Below, one piece after another: positions 1-8,647 of a DNA stretch of 64,000 bases. Under the pieces are notes generated by a model. The model did not search any database. It had not been told where the DNA came from and saw only the letters and a list, made by a program, of their open reading frames with translations. The stretch is from Lachnobacterium bovis DSM 14045 (lineage in GTDB: Bacteria > Bacillota > Clostridia > Lachnospirales > Lachnospiraceae): NCBI RefSeq assembly GCF_900107245.1, contig NZ_FNPG01000010.1:49269-113268 (forward strand), written 5' to 3'. Numbering within the stretch: the first letter of the stretch is position 1; each line of letters begins with the position of its first letter. Made by a program: the position numbers and the translations under genes.

Positions 1-515
1 TAATTGCCAGCTTCTAAAATTGCTTCTTTCCTAAACATTACTGTCATATGATTAACTGGATTTCTATACTTGCCATATTTTCTCACATTCTGAAAACCTT
101 GTGGCATTTTCTTCACACTTTTATATGAACCATCATCATAGAATTCTTGTATCGCACCACCACATACAGCTACGTCTTTATTTTGGCTTAAAAATTCAAA
201 TTGTAGTTGCAATCTATTCTTTTTGGCAATGTCATCAGTATCCATTCTTGCTACGAGTTCATTTGAACACATTTCAACGCCTTTTTGCAATGCACGTCCC
301 AGCTGAACGTTCTCTTGGAATTGATGCGTTCTGATATTAGGATATATTTCTAAGCAATCTAATATAACATCTTCTAATTCATCAGTTAATGGACCGTCTT
401 TTATTAACACTATTTCATCTGGTTGCAGTGTTTGATTTATTACGCTCAAAAGAGCCTCTTTAAAATAACTAGGTTTTTCTTTTGCATAAACCGACATAAG
501 AATTGATATTCCCAT
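1..515 (-). CDS. Glycosyltransferase family 2, partial (C-terminus beyond window)
   Basis: The N-terminal 171 residues of a GT-A fold glycosyltransferase are present; the rest lies beyond the left edge. The protein starts MGISILMSVYAKEKPSY, the usual first beta strand of GT2 enzymes. A PDEIVLIKDGPLTDE segment and an MDTDD motif near residue 90 (the metal and sugar-nucleotide binding DxD) follow, and then R(L)QLQFEFL. An AAGG-type ribosome binding site precedes the ATG at 515. It probably adds a sugar to a lipid-linked exopolysaccharide or wall glycan, because the sugar transferase that primes such chains is encoded just upstream on the same strand, though a terminator lies between them. Substrate unknown. 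The GT2 assignment is firm. Confidence 0.88.
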   Translation of the reverse strand, partial: MGISILMSVYAKEKPSYFKEALLSVINQTLQPDEIVLIKDGPLTDELEDVILDCLEIYPNIRTHQFQENVQLGRALQKGVEMCSNELVARMDTDDIAKKNRLQLQFEFLSQNKDVAVCGGAIQEFYDDGSYKSVKKMPQGFQNVRKYGKYRNPVNHMTVMFRKEAILEAGN

Positions 516-612
516 CGTACCTTATTTTTCCTTTCATGTAATTCTATAGTTGATGCTTTTCATAATACGTGTTTTTAATGCTTTTATGTGTTTTTATATA
601 TGTTTTGTTTCA

Positions 613-641
613 TAAAAAATGCCCATGAATTACTCATGGGC
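613..641 (-). terminator. Intrinsic terminator after the sugar transferase gene
   Basis: An 8-bp perfect stem (gcccatga / tcatgggc) with a 5-nt loop is followed on the minus strand by a run of six T. It begins 7 nt past the stop codon of the sugar transferase, so it ends the HPr-sugar transferase transcript. Confidence 0.9.
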
Positions 642-647
642 ACTTTA

Positions 648-2018
648 TTAATGCTTTTTCATGGCTGTTGTTTGACTCTGTTCTACACCTTCTGTATTTT
701 CTTTTACAAAAAGAATTTTAAAAGTAAGAAGTAAAATCTTTATGTCTAACCATAGTGAATAATTTTCAATGTATGTAATATCCATCTTTAATTTGTCATA
801 TGGAGTTGTGTTATATTTACCCCACACCTGAGCATATCCTGTCAAACCTGCCTTAACCTTTGTTCTAAAAGCAAATTCCGGAATCTCTTCCATATATTGT
901 TCTGCGATAACCTGTCTTTCTGGTCTTGGTCCAACCAACGACATATCACCTTTTAAAATATTGAACAACTGTGGTAACTCGTCAAAATGTATATTTCGAA
1001 TTATATTTCCAATTGGAGTAATTCTTGCATCTCCTTTTGCAGCAAGTCTTGCGCCTTTCTTCTCTGAATCTGTTGTCATACTTCTGAATTTATAAATCTT
1101 AAATGGTGTATGATCTCTTGTTAAACGCTCTTGAGTATACAAAATTGGACCCCAATCATACAATTTAATACACACTGCTATCAACAACATAAATGGTGAT
1201 GCTAACACAATTCCGATTAAAGATAGTACAATATCTAAAAATCTTTTGAAGAATCTCTGAGTAATCGATAATCCCTGATTACGTAACAAATATAACGGTG
1301 TATCAAATAAATGAATATTATCTGAAGCTCTAAATAAAATATCCGAAATCTTTGGAGTACAATAAACTCGTATACTATTCTGATAACAATACTTCATAAC
1401 ATCATTTCTTGTTTCTGCTGGTAAATCACATAAAACTACACCTTGATATTCACTGATTCTTTCAAATAATTTATCTTTACCAACCGCGCAACTTATTGTT
1501 GCGCATATATCATATTTATCTTTTCTAGTGTTGATTTTGCCAATCAACTCATCTGGTGGATATGTACCATATACCACAATCATCTGACGTGGTGGATACA
1601 ATGCTTTATACGCTTCTCTAATGAAATAATTCCATAGAACAATAAAGCCCATCTCTATCAACATAACATCCACAAGTGGCCATGGTTTTACATAATCTCT
1701 GCAAATCAAACATAATTCAAAAAAAGCCACTATGTTACCAAGTAATAATGCTAATACATTGGATAAAATAATATCTGTTAATCTTAAATATCCAATCCTA
1801 TATCCTCCAAATACCTTTGTAAAAAAGAAAATGAACAATAAATACATACCAATAACTGCCCAGTTTCCTCGTCTAAAATATGGTGCAATACCAGATACTC
1901 CAATGTTCCAATTTGCGTAATAATTATACCATAATATTGCAAACAAAATGCCGTAAACTATAAGCGAAATCAAGTTTGCAGCAAAGTTTAGTAAATGTTT
2001 GTAACGTTGTCTTTTCAT
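648..2018 (-). CDS. Polyprenyl-phosphate sugar-1-phosphate transferase (exopolysaccharide priming)
   Basis: This 456-residue membrane enzyme probably transfers a sugar-1-phosphate to undecaprenyl phosphate and so begins polysaccharide synthesis. Four hydrophobic segments lie in residues 12-135. A soluble CoA-binding-3-like middle part (about 135-240) follows. A further membrane helix near 265-290 leads into the bacterial sugar transferase domain, with YKFRSM, DELPQLFNILKGDMSLVGPRP and KAGLTGYAQVWGKY signatures. Length and domain order match WbaP/CpsE-type proteins. It starts 28 nt after the HPr gene, so the two may share a transcript. The sugar specificity cannot be read from the sequence. 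Confidence 0.93.
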   Translation of the reverse strand: MKRQRYKHLLNFAANLISLIVYGILFAILWYNYYANWNIGVSGIAPYFRRGNWAVIGMYLLFIFFFTKVFGGYRIGYLRLTDIILSNVLALLLGNIVAFFELCLICRDYVKPWPLVDVMLIEMGFIVLWNYFIREAYKALYPPRQMIVVYGTYPPDELIGKINTRKDKYDICATISCAVGKDKLFERISEYQGVVLCDLPAETRNDVMKYCYQNSIRVYCTPKISDILFRASDNIHLFDTPLYLLRNQGLSITQRFFKRFLDIVLSLIGIVLASPFMLLIAVCIKLYDWGPILYTQERLTRDHTPFKIYKFRSMTTDSEKKGARLAAKGDARITPIGNIIRNIHFDELPQLFNILKGDMSLVGPRPERQVIAEQYMEEIPEFAFRTKVKAGLTGYAQVWGKYNTTPYDKLKMDITYIENYSLWLDIKILLLTFKILFVKENTEGVEQSQTTAMKKH

Positions 2019-2046
2019 TTTTCCATCTTACTCCACTAACTGTTTC

Positions 2047-2310
2047 TTATTCCCCAAAGCCATTCTCAGCAAGTTTAATAATTGCTTTTAAAGCTTCCTG
2101 CTCGTCTTCTCCTTCGCATTTAAAAGTAATGACATCGCCGCATTTAATACATGCACCTAATACACTCAAAACACTTTTCGCATTTGAAATTGTATTATCA
2201 TGTTCAAATGTTATTTTACTTTTAAACAACATTGCCTCCTTGCAAAGTTCACCTGCCGGTCTTAAATGTAACCCAGTAGGATTTTTAATTTGTACTTTTC
2301 GTGAAACCAT
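2047..2310 (-). CDS. ptsH: HPr phosphocarrier protein
   Basis: HPr carries phosphate from enzyme I to sugar permeases of the PTS. In Firmicutes it is also phosphorylated on a serine by HPr kinase to drive CcpA-dependent catabolite repression. This 87-residue protein keeps canonical numbering: His15 and Arg17 in PTGLHLRPAG, and Ser46 in NAKSVLSVLG. I chose the ATG at 2310 because AAGGGGG precedes it at good spacing; the longer open frame adds eight residues without a better site. No enzyme I gene is adjacent. HprK lies at 38.8 kb in this window, and a divergent paralogue lies at 52.3 kb. It could be a Crh-like regulator, but the intact His15 favours true HPr. Confidence 0.88.
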   Translation of the reverse strand: MVSRKVQIKNPTGLHLRPAGELCKEAMLFKSKITFEHDNTISNAKSVLSVLGACIKCGDVITFKCEGEDEQEALKAIIKLAENGFGE

Positions 2311-2372
2311 AATAACCCCCTTGTCTTGTCTCATAAAGCAAGCAACACCGTTGTCAGTATTTTTACTAAAAT

Positions 2373-2401
2373 ATTATACACTATTTTTAATTATTTTTAA
2401 A
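2373..2401 (-). promoter_or_regulatory. Probable sigma-A promoter for the HPr gene
   Basis: TATAAT at 2373-2378 and TTTAAA at 2396-2401 on the minus strand are separated by 17 nt. It lies between cdaR and the HPr gene, where a 107-nt gap suggests a fresh start of transcription. Confidence 0.5.
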
Positions 2402-2417
2402 CTTTTGTGTAACATTT

Positions 2418-3761
2418 TTAATTCGTGTTATTAGAAGCATTCTCATTACCTGCATCTGAGGCACTCGTCGATGAATTGTTATTTGTTTGATTTTGATTTA
2501 CTGATTTAATAACAACCTGCAAATTAACCTCTGAATATTCATATTGAGATGAGTCCATATTAAATTTCACTTTAACATTGTGTGTTCCTGCACCCATTCC
2601 AGTTAAGTCAACGGAAGCAGTTATGCTATCAGCATTTAATTGTGAAATCAAATCTGGACTAGCCGTCACTCTAGTAACAGCATTTGAAGTTGTAAAACTT
2701 GCTTGATATTTGCTCGTATCTAACCCGTTTATTTTAATATTACTTGTTGGAACTGTCAAGGTTACAGATTGATTTTCCTGTCCACTTGGGTACATATGTA
2801 CTGCAATTTTTGACTCTTTTGTACTTACCAAACTTATGCCTTCTGGCAATAAATCCTTTATATCAACATAAGTATCCTCAACAGAGGTAACATTTGTAAT
2901 ATTTAATGAATTAGAAGGTATTACTACATTCTCTATACCTTTTAGTTGTTCATCACGTCCCTTTACTGTAACAACTTTTGGTTCAGGAACAAGACTAACT
3001 TCTGTTCCTTGCCCATTTGTCACTTTTGAATTAGACATCTGAACGTTTACCTTTTTGGTTTTTAATATTTCAGCCTTAATAACGACCTGATTATTGCTCA
3101 ATGTTAATTTATCCGATTTTATTTCTTTGCCTGAAGCATCATACAATTTCGGTTTAACACTATCTGCAATATCTATCTTCATATTGCCAACATCAATTGT
3201 TGCAACAACTGAATGTACCTTTTTCACTTCAGAACTTGGTCCCAAAACCTTCAAAACTGTAGGTGTTTCAACTCTTACATCACCTAGTGCACACCCCTGC
3301 GCAACAGTACCTGTTGTATTTGCAGTAATGACAAATTGTTTTGATTTTAATTTTTCTAATGCAAGATTTAAATATCTCACCTGTGAACTATATTTAAGCT
3401 GATTATTATATCTTTTACTTTCAATATTTATTGGAACTGCTGCAGTCTTTCCATCTTCACTCATCATTGCTTCCGAATAGTCAGCAGTCGCAACAAAATC
3501 ATCATCTCTTATTTTATCTAAAACTGTCTTTTTAGCTGTAACAGAAAATGTAACAGTTTTTGAATCGTTTTTTACTTCTGCCCATTTTCCCATATTCGTT
3601 ATAAAATCTGTATTTTTCATCTCTATATTAACTGTATATGTTCTGATTTTGATAGGATCATTAATGTTATATACTATCATCCACAAAGCAAACGAAAACA
3701 AAACAGCTAAAATTTTAAAACCGAGGTTATTAGTTATTTTTCTTAGAATTTTTTCTAGCAT
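2418..3761 (-). CDS. cdaR: CdaR, YbbR-domain regulator of diadenylate cyclase
   Basis: CdaR is the extracytoplasmic partner that modulates the membrane diadenylate cyclase CdaA. The 447-residue protein has one N-terminal membrane helix (about residues 15-32), then repeated YbbR-type beta domains with the typical 'TVxVxG...' pattern (for example KVVTVKGRDEQL). It ends in an Asn/Ser/Thr-rich tail of about 25 residues. Its start lies 32 nt inside the end of cdaA, so the two are translationally coupled. The tail is longer and more Asn-rich than I would expect for the family. Confidence 0.92.
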   Translation of the reverse strand: MLEKILRKITNNLGFKILAVLFSFALWMIVYNINDPIKIRTYTVNIEMKNTDFITNMGKWAEVKNDSKTVTFSVTAKKTVLDKIRDDDFVATADYSEAMMSEDGKTAAVPINIESKRYNNQLKYSSQVRYLNLALEKLKSKQFVITANTTGTVAQGCALGDVRVETPTVLKVLGPSSEVKKVHSVVATIDVGNMKIDIADSVKPKLYDASGKEIKSDKLTLSNNQVVIKAEILKTKKVNVQMSNSKVTNGQGTEVSLVPEPKVVTVKGRDEQLKGIENVVIPSNSLNITNVTSVEDTYVDIKDLLPEGISLVSTKESKIAVHMYPSGQENQSVTLTVPTSNIKINGLDTSKYQASFTTSNAVTRVTASPDLISQLNADSITASVDLTGMGAGTHNVKVKFNMDSSQYEYSEVNLQVVIKSVNQNQTNNNSSTSASDAGNENASNNTN

Positions 3762-4632
3762 CTATTAACCTCCTCTTTAATATCTCAAATTTAGTAGCTT
3801 CATGTGATCTATTTTGAACATATTTGAGTTTTTGACGAAGATAATCTTCATCAACGTCTCTGTATATCTGTCCTCTTAAAGCAAATGATACTTTTCCTGT
3901 CTCTTCAGAAACTATTAATGTCATCGAATCACTTACTTCACTGATTCCAACTGCTGCACGATGCCTAGTTCCAAGTTCCTTACTTAGAGAAGGACTATCC
4001 GACAACGGCAAATAACATGTTGCTGATACTATTCTGTTTCCTCGAATAATAATAGCTCCATCATGAAGTGGTGTGTTTTTTTCAAAGATATTAATAAGCA
4101 ACTGACGCGTTACAATTCCGTCAACATCAATTCCTGTTCTGACATACTCTTCTAGTTCGATTTCATCCTCTATTACAATTAAAGCACCCGTTTTAACTTT
4201 ACCCATTGCATAACATGCTTTAATCATTTCCTCTATTGTTTTATCAGAAAACTTTTCTGATACATCTTTATTTCCAATAAAAAAAGGTGCAAATATATTC
4301 TTCTGTCCTAGATTTTCTAAGGCCTTTCTAAGCTCGGGCTGAAAGATGATTACAAGGGCAACAACACCAACATTGAATGTATTCTCAGCTATCCAAAGTA
4401 TAGTATTCATTTGAAAAGCAGCAGCAACTACTACAAACAATAAAATTATAATTATACCCTTAAACAGATTCCAAGCTCTTGTATTTTTAATCCAGATAAG
4501 CACATGATAAATAAGAACTGAAATAATTAATATTTCAATTATATCTATCACTGACATTTGAAAACTTGGTAAATTCAAGTATAAAGATATACGTTCTTTA
4601 AAAGCTTCCATGCTTGCCCAAAAATCCTGCAT
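3730..4632 (-). CDS. cdaA: CdaA diadenylate cyclase
   Basis: CdaA joins two ATP into cyclic di-AMP, a messenger controlling potassium and osmolyte balance and wall homeostasis. The 300-residue protein has three membrane helices in the first 100 residues. The DAC domain follows, with the catalytic DGA motif in TPLHDGAIIIRGNRI and the nucleotide-binding LGTRHRAAVGISE. Length is close to the Bacillus enzyme. It sits downstream of two uncharacterised membrane genes and upstream of cdaR. The glmM gene that often follows cdaR in other Firmicutes is absent here. Confidence 0.96.
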   Translation of the reverse strand: MQDFWASMEAFKERISLYLNLPSFQMSVIDIIEILIISVLIYHVLIWIKNTRAWNLFKGIIIILLFVVVAAAFQMNTILWIAENTFNVGVVALVIIFQPELRKALENLGQKNIFAPFFIGNKDVSEKFSDKTIEEMIKACYAMGKVKTGALIVIEDEIELEEYVRTGIDVDGIVTRQLLINIFEKNTPLHDGAIIIRGNRIVSATCYLPLSDSPSLSKELGTRHRAAVGISEVSDSMTLIVSEETGKVSFALRGQIYRDVDEDYLRQKLKYVQNRSHEATKFEILKRRLIDARKNSKKNN

Positions 4633-4654
4633 ATACTTTCACCTTTCCTCCTGA

Positions 4655-5635
4655 TTATTTACTATCTTTCTTTGTTAATTCTGTTAAATCTTTTCCAATA
4701 TTTGTAGTATTTCCAAAATGTTTTACTGTTTTTTCTTCTTGTTTTATCATTTTTTTAGGGATAGCTTTTACATAATAATAATAGCTATCATCCTCAAATT
4801 GTACATTTTCTGTACGTGAATAATCTAAATTCATAAAGAAAAATTTCAAAATAAATCCAAAAATTGTAGCTGCAACACAACCTACAACGACTTCCACCGC
4901 TTTATCCAGCATTCCAATAAGCATATAGCCACATATATATCCTATTACTTGTGTCAAAGCTCCAGCAACAATTGCAATCTCCCATGAATGATCAATTGAT
5001 TTTCTTCTAATGACGCACACTACTATTGTAGCAAATACTGTAACTGCTAAAACTACTGCAAGTTCTCTATTTCCAAAAATCTGATCAAGTGCAATTGTCA
5101 ATTTTGTTGAACTTTCTTCAGAATCAGCCAAAATAACATTTTTTAGACTTGTGGCATTGTTACGCACTCCATCTAAAAAATAAAATATCAAAGTTCCGAT
5201 TGTCACACCAATAACTGAGAAAATATTTCTTAACAAACCTGTACCAACTGGAACTAAATATCCCATTTTATATCTGATAGCAATTGAAGAAATCACAACC
5301 AATATTCCATCTTTAGGTGCAAATCTATAATACAACATAATAAATAGTACAAAAAGAAGTACTGTTATTACTGCGACCTCAATTGATAATTCATACATAT
5401 CTATTAACGTAATAACCATTGCGCACCACATTATGGTATCTCTTGGTAGTAAACTACATACAAATGCTAAAATTATAGCAACCGGTATTGTGCTTATTTT
5501 TTCACAATAACCAATATAATTATTAATAGTAACAAACACGACAAATGCTAAGATAAACTTAACAAACATTCTTAGAAAAAAATCATGTTTCTCACATAAA
5601 CGGATTATACCATCTCTTATCTCAAGTAATTTCAT
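4655..5635 (-). CDS. Conserved multi-pass membrane protein upstream of cdaA
   Basis: I do not recognise a characterised family. The 326-residue protein has eight or nine hydrophobic segments through residue 260 and an acidic-tyrosine patch (DDSYYYY) followed by a charged cytoplasmic tail. I chose the ATG at 5635 because CTAGGAGG precedes it at ideal spacing. It ends 22 nt before cdaA and begins 16 nt after the preceding gene, so all four genes form one unit. Position suggests a role alongside c-di-AMP signalling, but that is inference only. Homologues are sometimes labelled ABC transporter permease, for which I see no evidence here. Confidence 0.75.
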   Translation of the reverse strand: MKLLEIRDGIIRLCEKHDFFLRMFVKFILAFVVFVTINNYIGYCEKISTIPVAIILAFVCSLLPRDTIMWCAMVITLIDMYELSIEVAVITVLLFVLFIMLYYRFAPKDGILVVISSIAIRYKMGYLVPVGTGLLRNIFSVIGVTIGTLIFYFLDGVRNNATSLKNVILADSEESSTKLTIALDQIFGNRELAVVLAVTVFATIVVCVIRRKSIDHSWEIAIVAGALTQVIGYICGYMLIGMLDKAVEVVVGCVAATIFGFILKFFFMNLDYSRTENVQFEDDSYYYYVKAIPKKMIKQEEKTVKHFGNTTNIGKDLTELTKKDSK

Positions 5636-5651
5636 AAAGCCTCCTAGCTGT

Positions 5652-6044
5652 TTATTCTTCGTCTTCATACAATTTATTAGCTCTTTTTACATGTTCATAT
5701 AACTCTTTTAACTGACGTCTTCCTTGTGTATATCGATGATAATATAACACATACGTAACCAAAAAATAAATAATCATAAAAATTCCATACATTATTACCA
5801 TAATTATACTTATATGTTCCAAATCAAAAGAACTAAAAAACTTAATTATTCTTTTTGAAAAATAAATTCCTGTCAAAATAATCATAATTACAAAAGAAAG
5901 TGTTCCTGTAAAAAAACTCTTTATTAATTCTTTCCATATGTAATCACTTCTATAAAAATGCCCCATTTGGCTATTTTTACTACCTTCTGTCATATCATAT
6001 TTAGCAACATGATACAACTCTCTTACTCTTTCTTCGTTAATCAT
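5652..6044 (-). CDS. Small two-helix membrane protein, first gene of the cda operon
   Basis: This 130-residue protein of unknown family has a basic, hydrophilic N-terminus (about 45 residues). Two hydrophobic helices follow (about 48-70 and 80-105). A charged C-terminal tail, rich in Lys, Arg and Glu, could form a short coiled coil. The ATG at 6044 follows AAAGGTGGAGC, a good ribosome site. It is separated from the next gene by 16 nt and has its own extended -10 promoter upstream, so it leads the cdaA-cdaR transcript. Function unknown. Confidence 0.72.
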   Translation of the reverse strand: MINEERVRELYHVAKYDMTEGSKNSQMGHFYRSDYIWKELIKSFFTGTLSFVIMIILTGIYFSKRIIKFFSSFDLEHISIIMVIMYGIFMIIYFLVTYVLYYHRYTQGRRQLKELYEHVKRANKLYEDEE

Positions 6045-6079
6045 AGCTCCACCTTTTATATTATTCCACACTTCAGATT

Positions 6080-6088
6080 ATTATAACA
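6080..6088 (-). promoter_or_regulatory. Extended -10 promoter for the cdaA operon
   Basis: The minus strand reads TGTTATAAT, a full extended -10 element, about 36 nt upstream of the first start codon in the operon. The -35 region is poor (TTTTAA at 17 nt), which is usual for extended -10 promoters. Confidence 0.55.
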
Positions 6089-6163
6089 CAGTAAATTAAA
6101 ATTTAAAACACTAACTGAATTTGTTCACAGAACTTTCACCAAAAAACAAACCTTTCAAACACA

Positions 6164-6243
6164 CATAAAAAACCCCCCAACCAGTTCTTTTTAATGTGCA
6201 TACCCCCAAAAGTTAGAAAGTCTTTATATCTAACAATTGGAGG
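6164..6243 (-). other. Structured 3' region after the zinc-ribbon/HTH gene
   Basis: On the minus strand, CCTCCAA (6237-6243) can pair with TTGGGGG (6203-6209). It encloses a symmetric TT/TT internal loop and a 6-bp GTTAGA/TCTAAC hairpin. A second copy of the 3' arm, TTGGGGGG (6173-6180), lies downstream and is followed by six T. It may be a terminator with alternative pairings. The G-U pair makes the minus strand the better folding strand. No gene is convincing in the 236-nt gap. Confidence 0.4.
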
Positions 6244-6280
6244 TCGGTACATATACCAACTAATCAAGGGGCCTTTCTTC

Positions 6281-6691
6281 TTATTTGTTATCGAGGAAAC
6301 GCATCCTATTTTTATTATCCTTTTTCCTCTTTGGTTCAGCAGCAACCTCTGGCTTTTTAAACGCTTCCTGAAAACCATTTGCAACTTCTTTTTTACAATC
6401 ATCGCACAACTTACCTGTGCAAATTGGTTTACCACACTTTTCGCATAATATACCATCTGGACTTGGCGATGATAAAATAAGTCTTTCTTCACGAATCCAC
6501 TGCTTAATTTGTTTAACTGTAACATCATTTTCTGTTGCAATCTTATCAACTGAAGCATTTGGATTCTTTTCAAGGTAATCCTTAACCTCCTGAAATTTTT
6601 CTTCAATTTTTTTCTTACAGTCGTCACAAATCCTTGGTCCTGACAAATAATTAAATAACCTACCGCACTCTCTACAGTTTATAATCTCCAT
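6281..6691 (-). CDS. Zinc-ribbon/HTH protein related to the flagellar-operon protein YvyF
   Basis: This 136-residue protein has an N-terminal zinc ribbon (CRECG and CDDC). A helix-turn-helix-like centre follows (SVDKIATENDVTVKQIKQWI), then a second ribbon (CEKCGKP and CDDC) and a basic tail ending MRFLDNK. The order matches the YvyF/TIGR03826 family found beside comF and flagellar genes in Bacilli. Here it follows comF by 8 nt, which supports the assignment. I chose the ATG at 6691 because AGGTGAT lies at correct spacing inside the end of comF. A paralogue with the same layout and last residues lies at 50.0 kb. Function is not established. Confidence 0.72.
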   Translation of the reverse strand: MEIINCRECGRLFNYLSGPRICDDCKKKIEEKFQEVKDYLEKNPNASVDKIATENDVTVKQIKQWIREERLILSSPSPDGILCEKCGKPICTGKLCDDCKKEVANGFQEAFKKPEVAAEPKRKKDNKNRMRFLDNK

Positions 6692-6699
6692 ATAATCAC

Positions 6700-7482
6700 C
6701 TAGTATCCTTTTCCGGTACAAATTGAAATACAATACACTTCTGCTATACCTTTTAATTTTAATTCTTCAGAAATCGCATCTAATGTGCTTCCTGTGGTAT
6801 ATATATCGTCAACCAATAATATTTTTTTATACTTGTTGATTAAATTTTCAGAACAAAAGCTTTTTTTTAAGACATTTTTTCTCTGCTGTGTTGTCAGCTC
6901 CTTTAATGGCTTCGTATTTACGATTCTTTTAAGACATTTTGTATCTACAGGGATGCCTGTTAAATAAGATAGTTCTTTAGCATACACTTCACTTTGATTG
7001 TATCCTCTCTTTTTTTTCTTTTTTTTATGCATAGGAACAGGTATTATAACGTCAGGTTGTATTCTTTTTATCCATTGATTGTATTTTTTATAGGTATACT
7101 CTGCATAAAATTTGGCATATTCTCTTTTATTAGAATATTTGAAAGAATATATACTTTTTATCATTTCACTTTTATAGACAAACAATGCTTTGCCTTGTTC
7201 ATAATTATGTGGGCTTTTCTTACAATCTGAACAGTATTCTTCTCCTTCTTCTAATAATTGATGACCACACTTTATACACATTGGCTCATCTATTGTCTGG
7301 ATTTTATTCATACACTTTTCATGGATTTTTATTCGATTTGAACCTGGAAAAATACTTTCCTGAACAATTATTTCATCACAAATTGGACAACGTAGGGGAT
7401 ACAAAAGGTCTAGAATCGACTCTTTTAGATTTTGAAATGTCACTTGATTCTTCATTTTATCTTTAATTATTGTTTTTTTCAT
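6700..7482 (-). CDS. comF: ComF family protein (phosphoribosyltransferase-like)
   Basis: ComF proteins act in uptake or processing of transforming DNA in competent bacteria, and homologues occur widely outside known competent species. The 260-residue protein has an N-terminal Cys pair (CPICDE, then CIKCGHQ and CSDCKK) and a C-terminal PRTase fold with the PRPP-binding motif ILLVDDIYTTGSTLD. Lengths and motifs match the family. No clear ribosome site precedes the ATG at 7482; a later ATG, ten codons in, is an alternative. No other competence gene is in the window. Confidence 0.85.
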   Translation of the reverse strand: MKKTIIKDKMKNQVTFQNLKESILDLLYPLRCPICDEIIVQESIFPGSNRIKIHEKCMNKIQTIDEPMCIKCGHQLLEEGEEYCSDCKKSPHNYEQGKALFVYKSEMIKSIYSFKYSNKREYAKFYAEYTYKKYNQWIKRIQPDVIIPVPMHKKKKKKRGYNQSEVYAKELSYLTGIPVDTKCLKRIVNTKPLKELTTQQRKNVLKKSFCSENLINKYKKILLVDDIYTTGSTLDAISEELKLKGIAEVYCISICTGKGY

Positions 7483-7528
7483 AGTAATAAGAATATTACC
7501 ACATATTTCTAATGTTTACAACACAACA

Positions 7529-7557
7529 TTGACTTTTATAACTTTTTTTCATATAAT
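7529..7557 (+). promoter_or_regulatory. Sigma-A promoter for the TrpXYZ-type operon
   Basis: TTGACT at 7529-7534 and TATAAT at 7552-7557 are exactly 17 nt apart. This gives a leader of about 60 nt before the ribosome site AAAGGAGGA and the ATG at 7625. Confidence 0.8.
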
Positions 7558-7624
7558 ATAAGAAAAAATCGTCACTTTAAAGCGTTGATGTGCAACTGCT
7601 TTCAAGTGCAAAAAGGAGGAGCTT

Positions 7625-8632
7625 ATGAATATAAAAAAACTATCTAAATCAATCGCTATTGTTTCCGCTTTGACGCTTAGTTGTTCACTTTTTGGAGGAT
7701 GTAGTCTAAAAAATGGTTCATCTCAAAAACAATCTTTTAACAACAATGCAAAATACAAAATTGGTATTTGTCAATTCGTGAAACATCCAGCACTTGATAA
7801 AGCCACAAAAGGGTTTAAGGATTATTTGACAAAAAAATTGGGAAAAGATGTTACTTTTGATGAACAAAATGCTCAGGGTGATGCTGCAGTATGTACATCT
7901 ATCACTACAACATTCACTACTAATAAATATGATTTAATTCTAGCAAATGCTACACCTGCTTTACAGGCTGCTTCAGCATCTACTAAAGATATTCCTATTT
8001 TAGGTACTTCTGTTACAGATTACGCAACTGCTTTAGGAATTGACTCTTCTAAATGGACTGGTACAACCAACAAAAATATTTCTGGTACTTCAGATCTTGC
8101 TCCTATCAAGGATCAGGCTGATTGTGTGAAAGAATTATTCCCAAAAGCCAAAACAATCGGTATTCTTTATTGTTCTTCTGAAGCCAATTCTTCATACCAG
8201 GCTAAAGAATTCAAAAAATATATCGAAAAATATGGATACGTAACAAAGGATTATTTATTTAATGATTCAAATGATGTTGCATCAGTAGCTAAGACTGCTT
8301 GCGACAACTCAGATATTCTTTATATTCCTACAGATAATACTGCCGCTTCTTGCGCTGAAGCAATCAACAACGTTGCTCTACCAGCAAAAACACCTATTTT
8401 CTGTGGTGAAGAGGGAATCTGTAAAGGTTGTGGAGTTGCAACACTTTCAATTGATTACTATGACTTAGGTGTTCAAACAGCAAAGATGGCATACAAAATT
8501 TTAGTTAATAAGAAAAATCCAAAAAATATGGAAATTGAATTTGCAACTAAACTTACTAAAGAATATAACGAAGAAAACTGTAAGAAATTAGGCATTGATA
8601 TTCCTAAGGATTACAAAAAAATCAAAAAATAA
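7625..8632 (+). CDS. ABC transporter substrate-binding lipoprotein, TrpX type
   Basis: This 335-residue lipoprotein has a signal peptide with lipobox LFGGC (Cys26). A type I periplasmic-binding fold of the PF04392 (DUF534) family follows: YKIGICQFVKHPALD, then GDAAVCTSI, ILGTSVTDY and STDNTAAS-like ligand-facing loops. Streptococcal members bring in tryptophan; others take up tyrosine or unknown amino-acid-like solutes, so the substrate here is open. It is first of three plus-strand genes behind a strong promoter and is followed by permease and ATPase genes. Confidence 0.87.
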   Translation: MNIKKLSKSIAIVSALTLSCSLFGGCSLKNGSSQKQSFNNNAKYKIGICQFVKHPALDKATKGFKDYLTKKLGKDVTFDEQNAQGDAAVCTSITTTFTTNKYDLILANATPALQAASASTKDIPILGTSVTDYATALGIDSSKWTGTTNKNISGTSDLAPIKDQADCVKELFPKAKTIGILYCSSEANSSYQAKEFKKYIEKYGYVTKDYLFNDSNDVASVAKTACDNSDILYIPTDNTAASCAEAINNVALPAKTPIFCGEEGICKGCGVATLSIDYYDLGVQTAKMAYKILVNKKNPKNMEIEFATKLTKEYNEENCKKLGIDIPKDYKKIKK

Positions 8633-8647
8633 AAGGAGTTTTTCCCT

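Noticed and set aside
1976..2434. 152-codon plus-strand open frame across the HPr gene
   Set aside because: It is antisense to a certain gene and has no ribosome site or recognisable protein features.
6136..6627. 163-codon minus-strand frame, including a short MHIKKNW... tail
   Set aside because: It overlaps the zinc-ribbon/HTH gene in another frame. The part outside that gene is only 21 codons and has a poor ribosome site.
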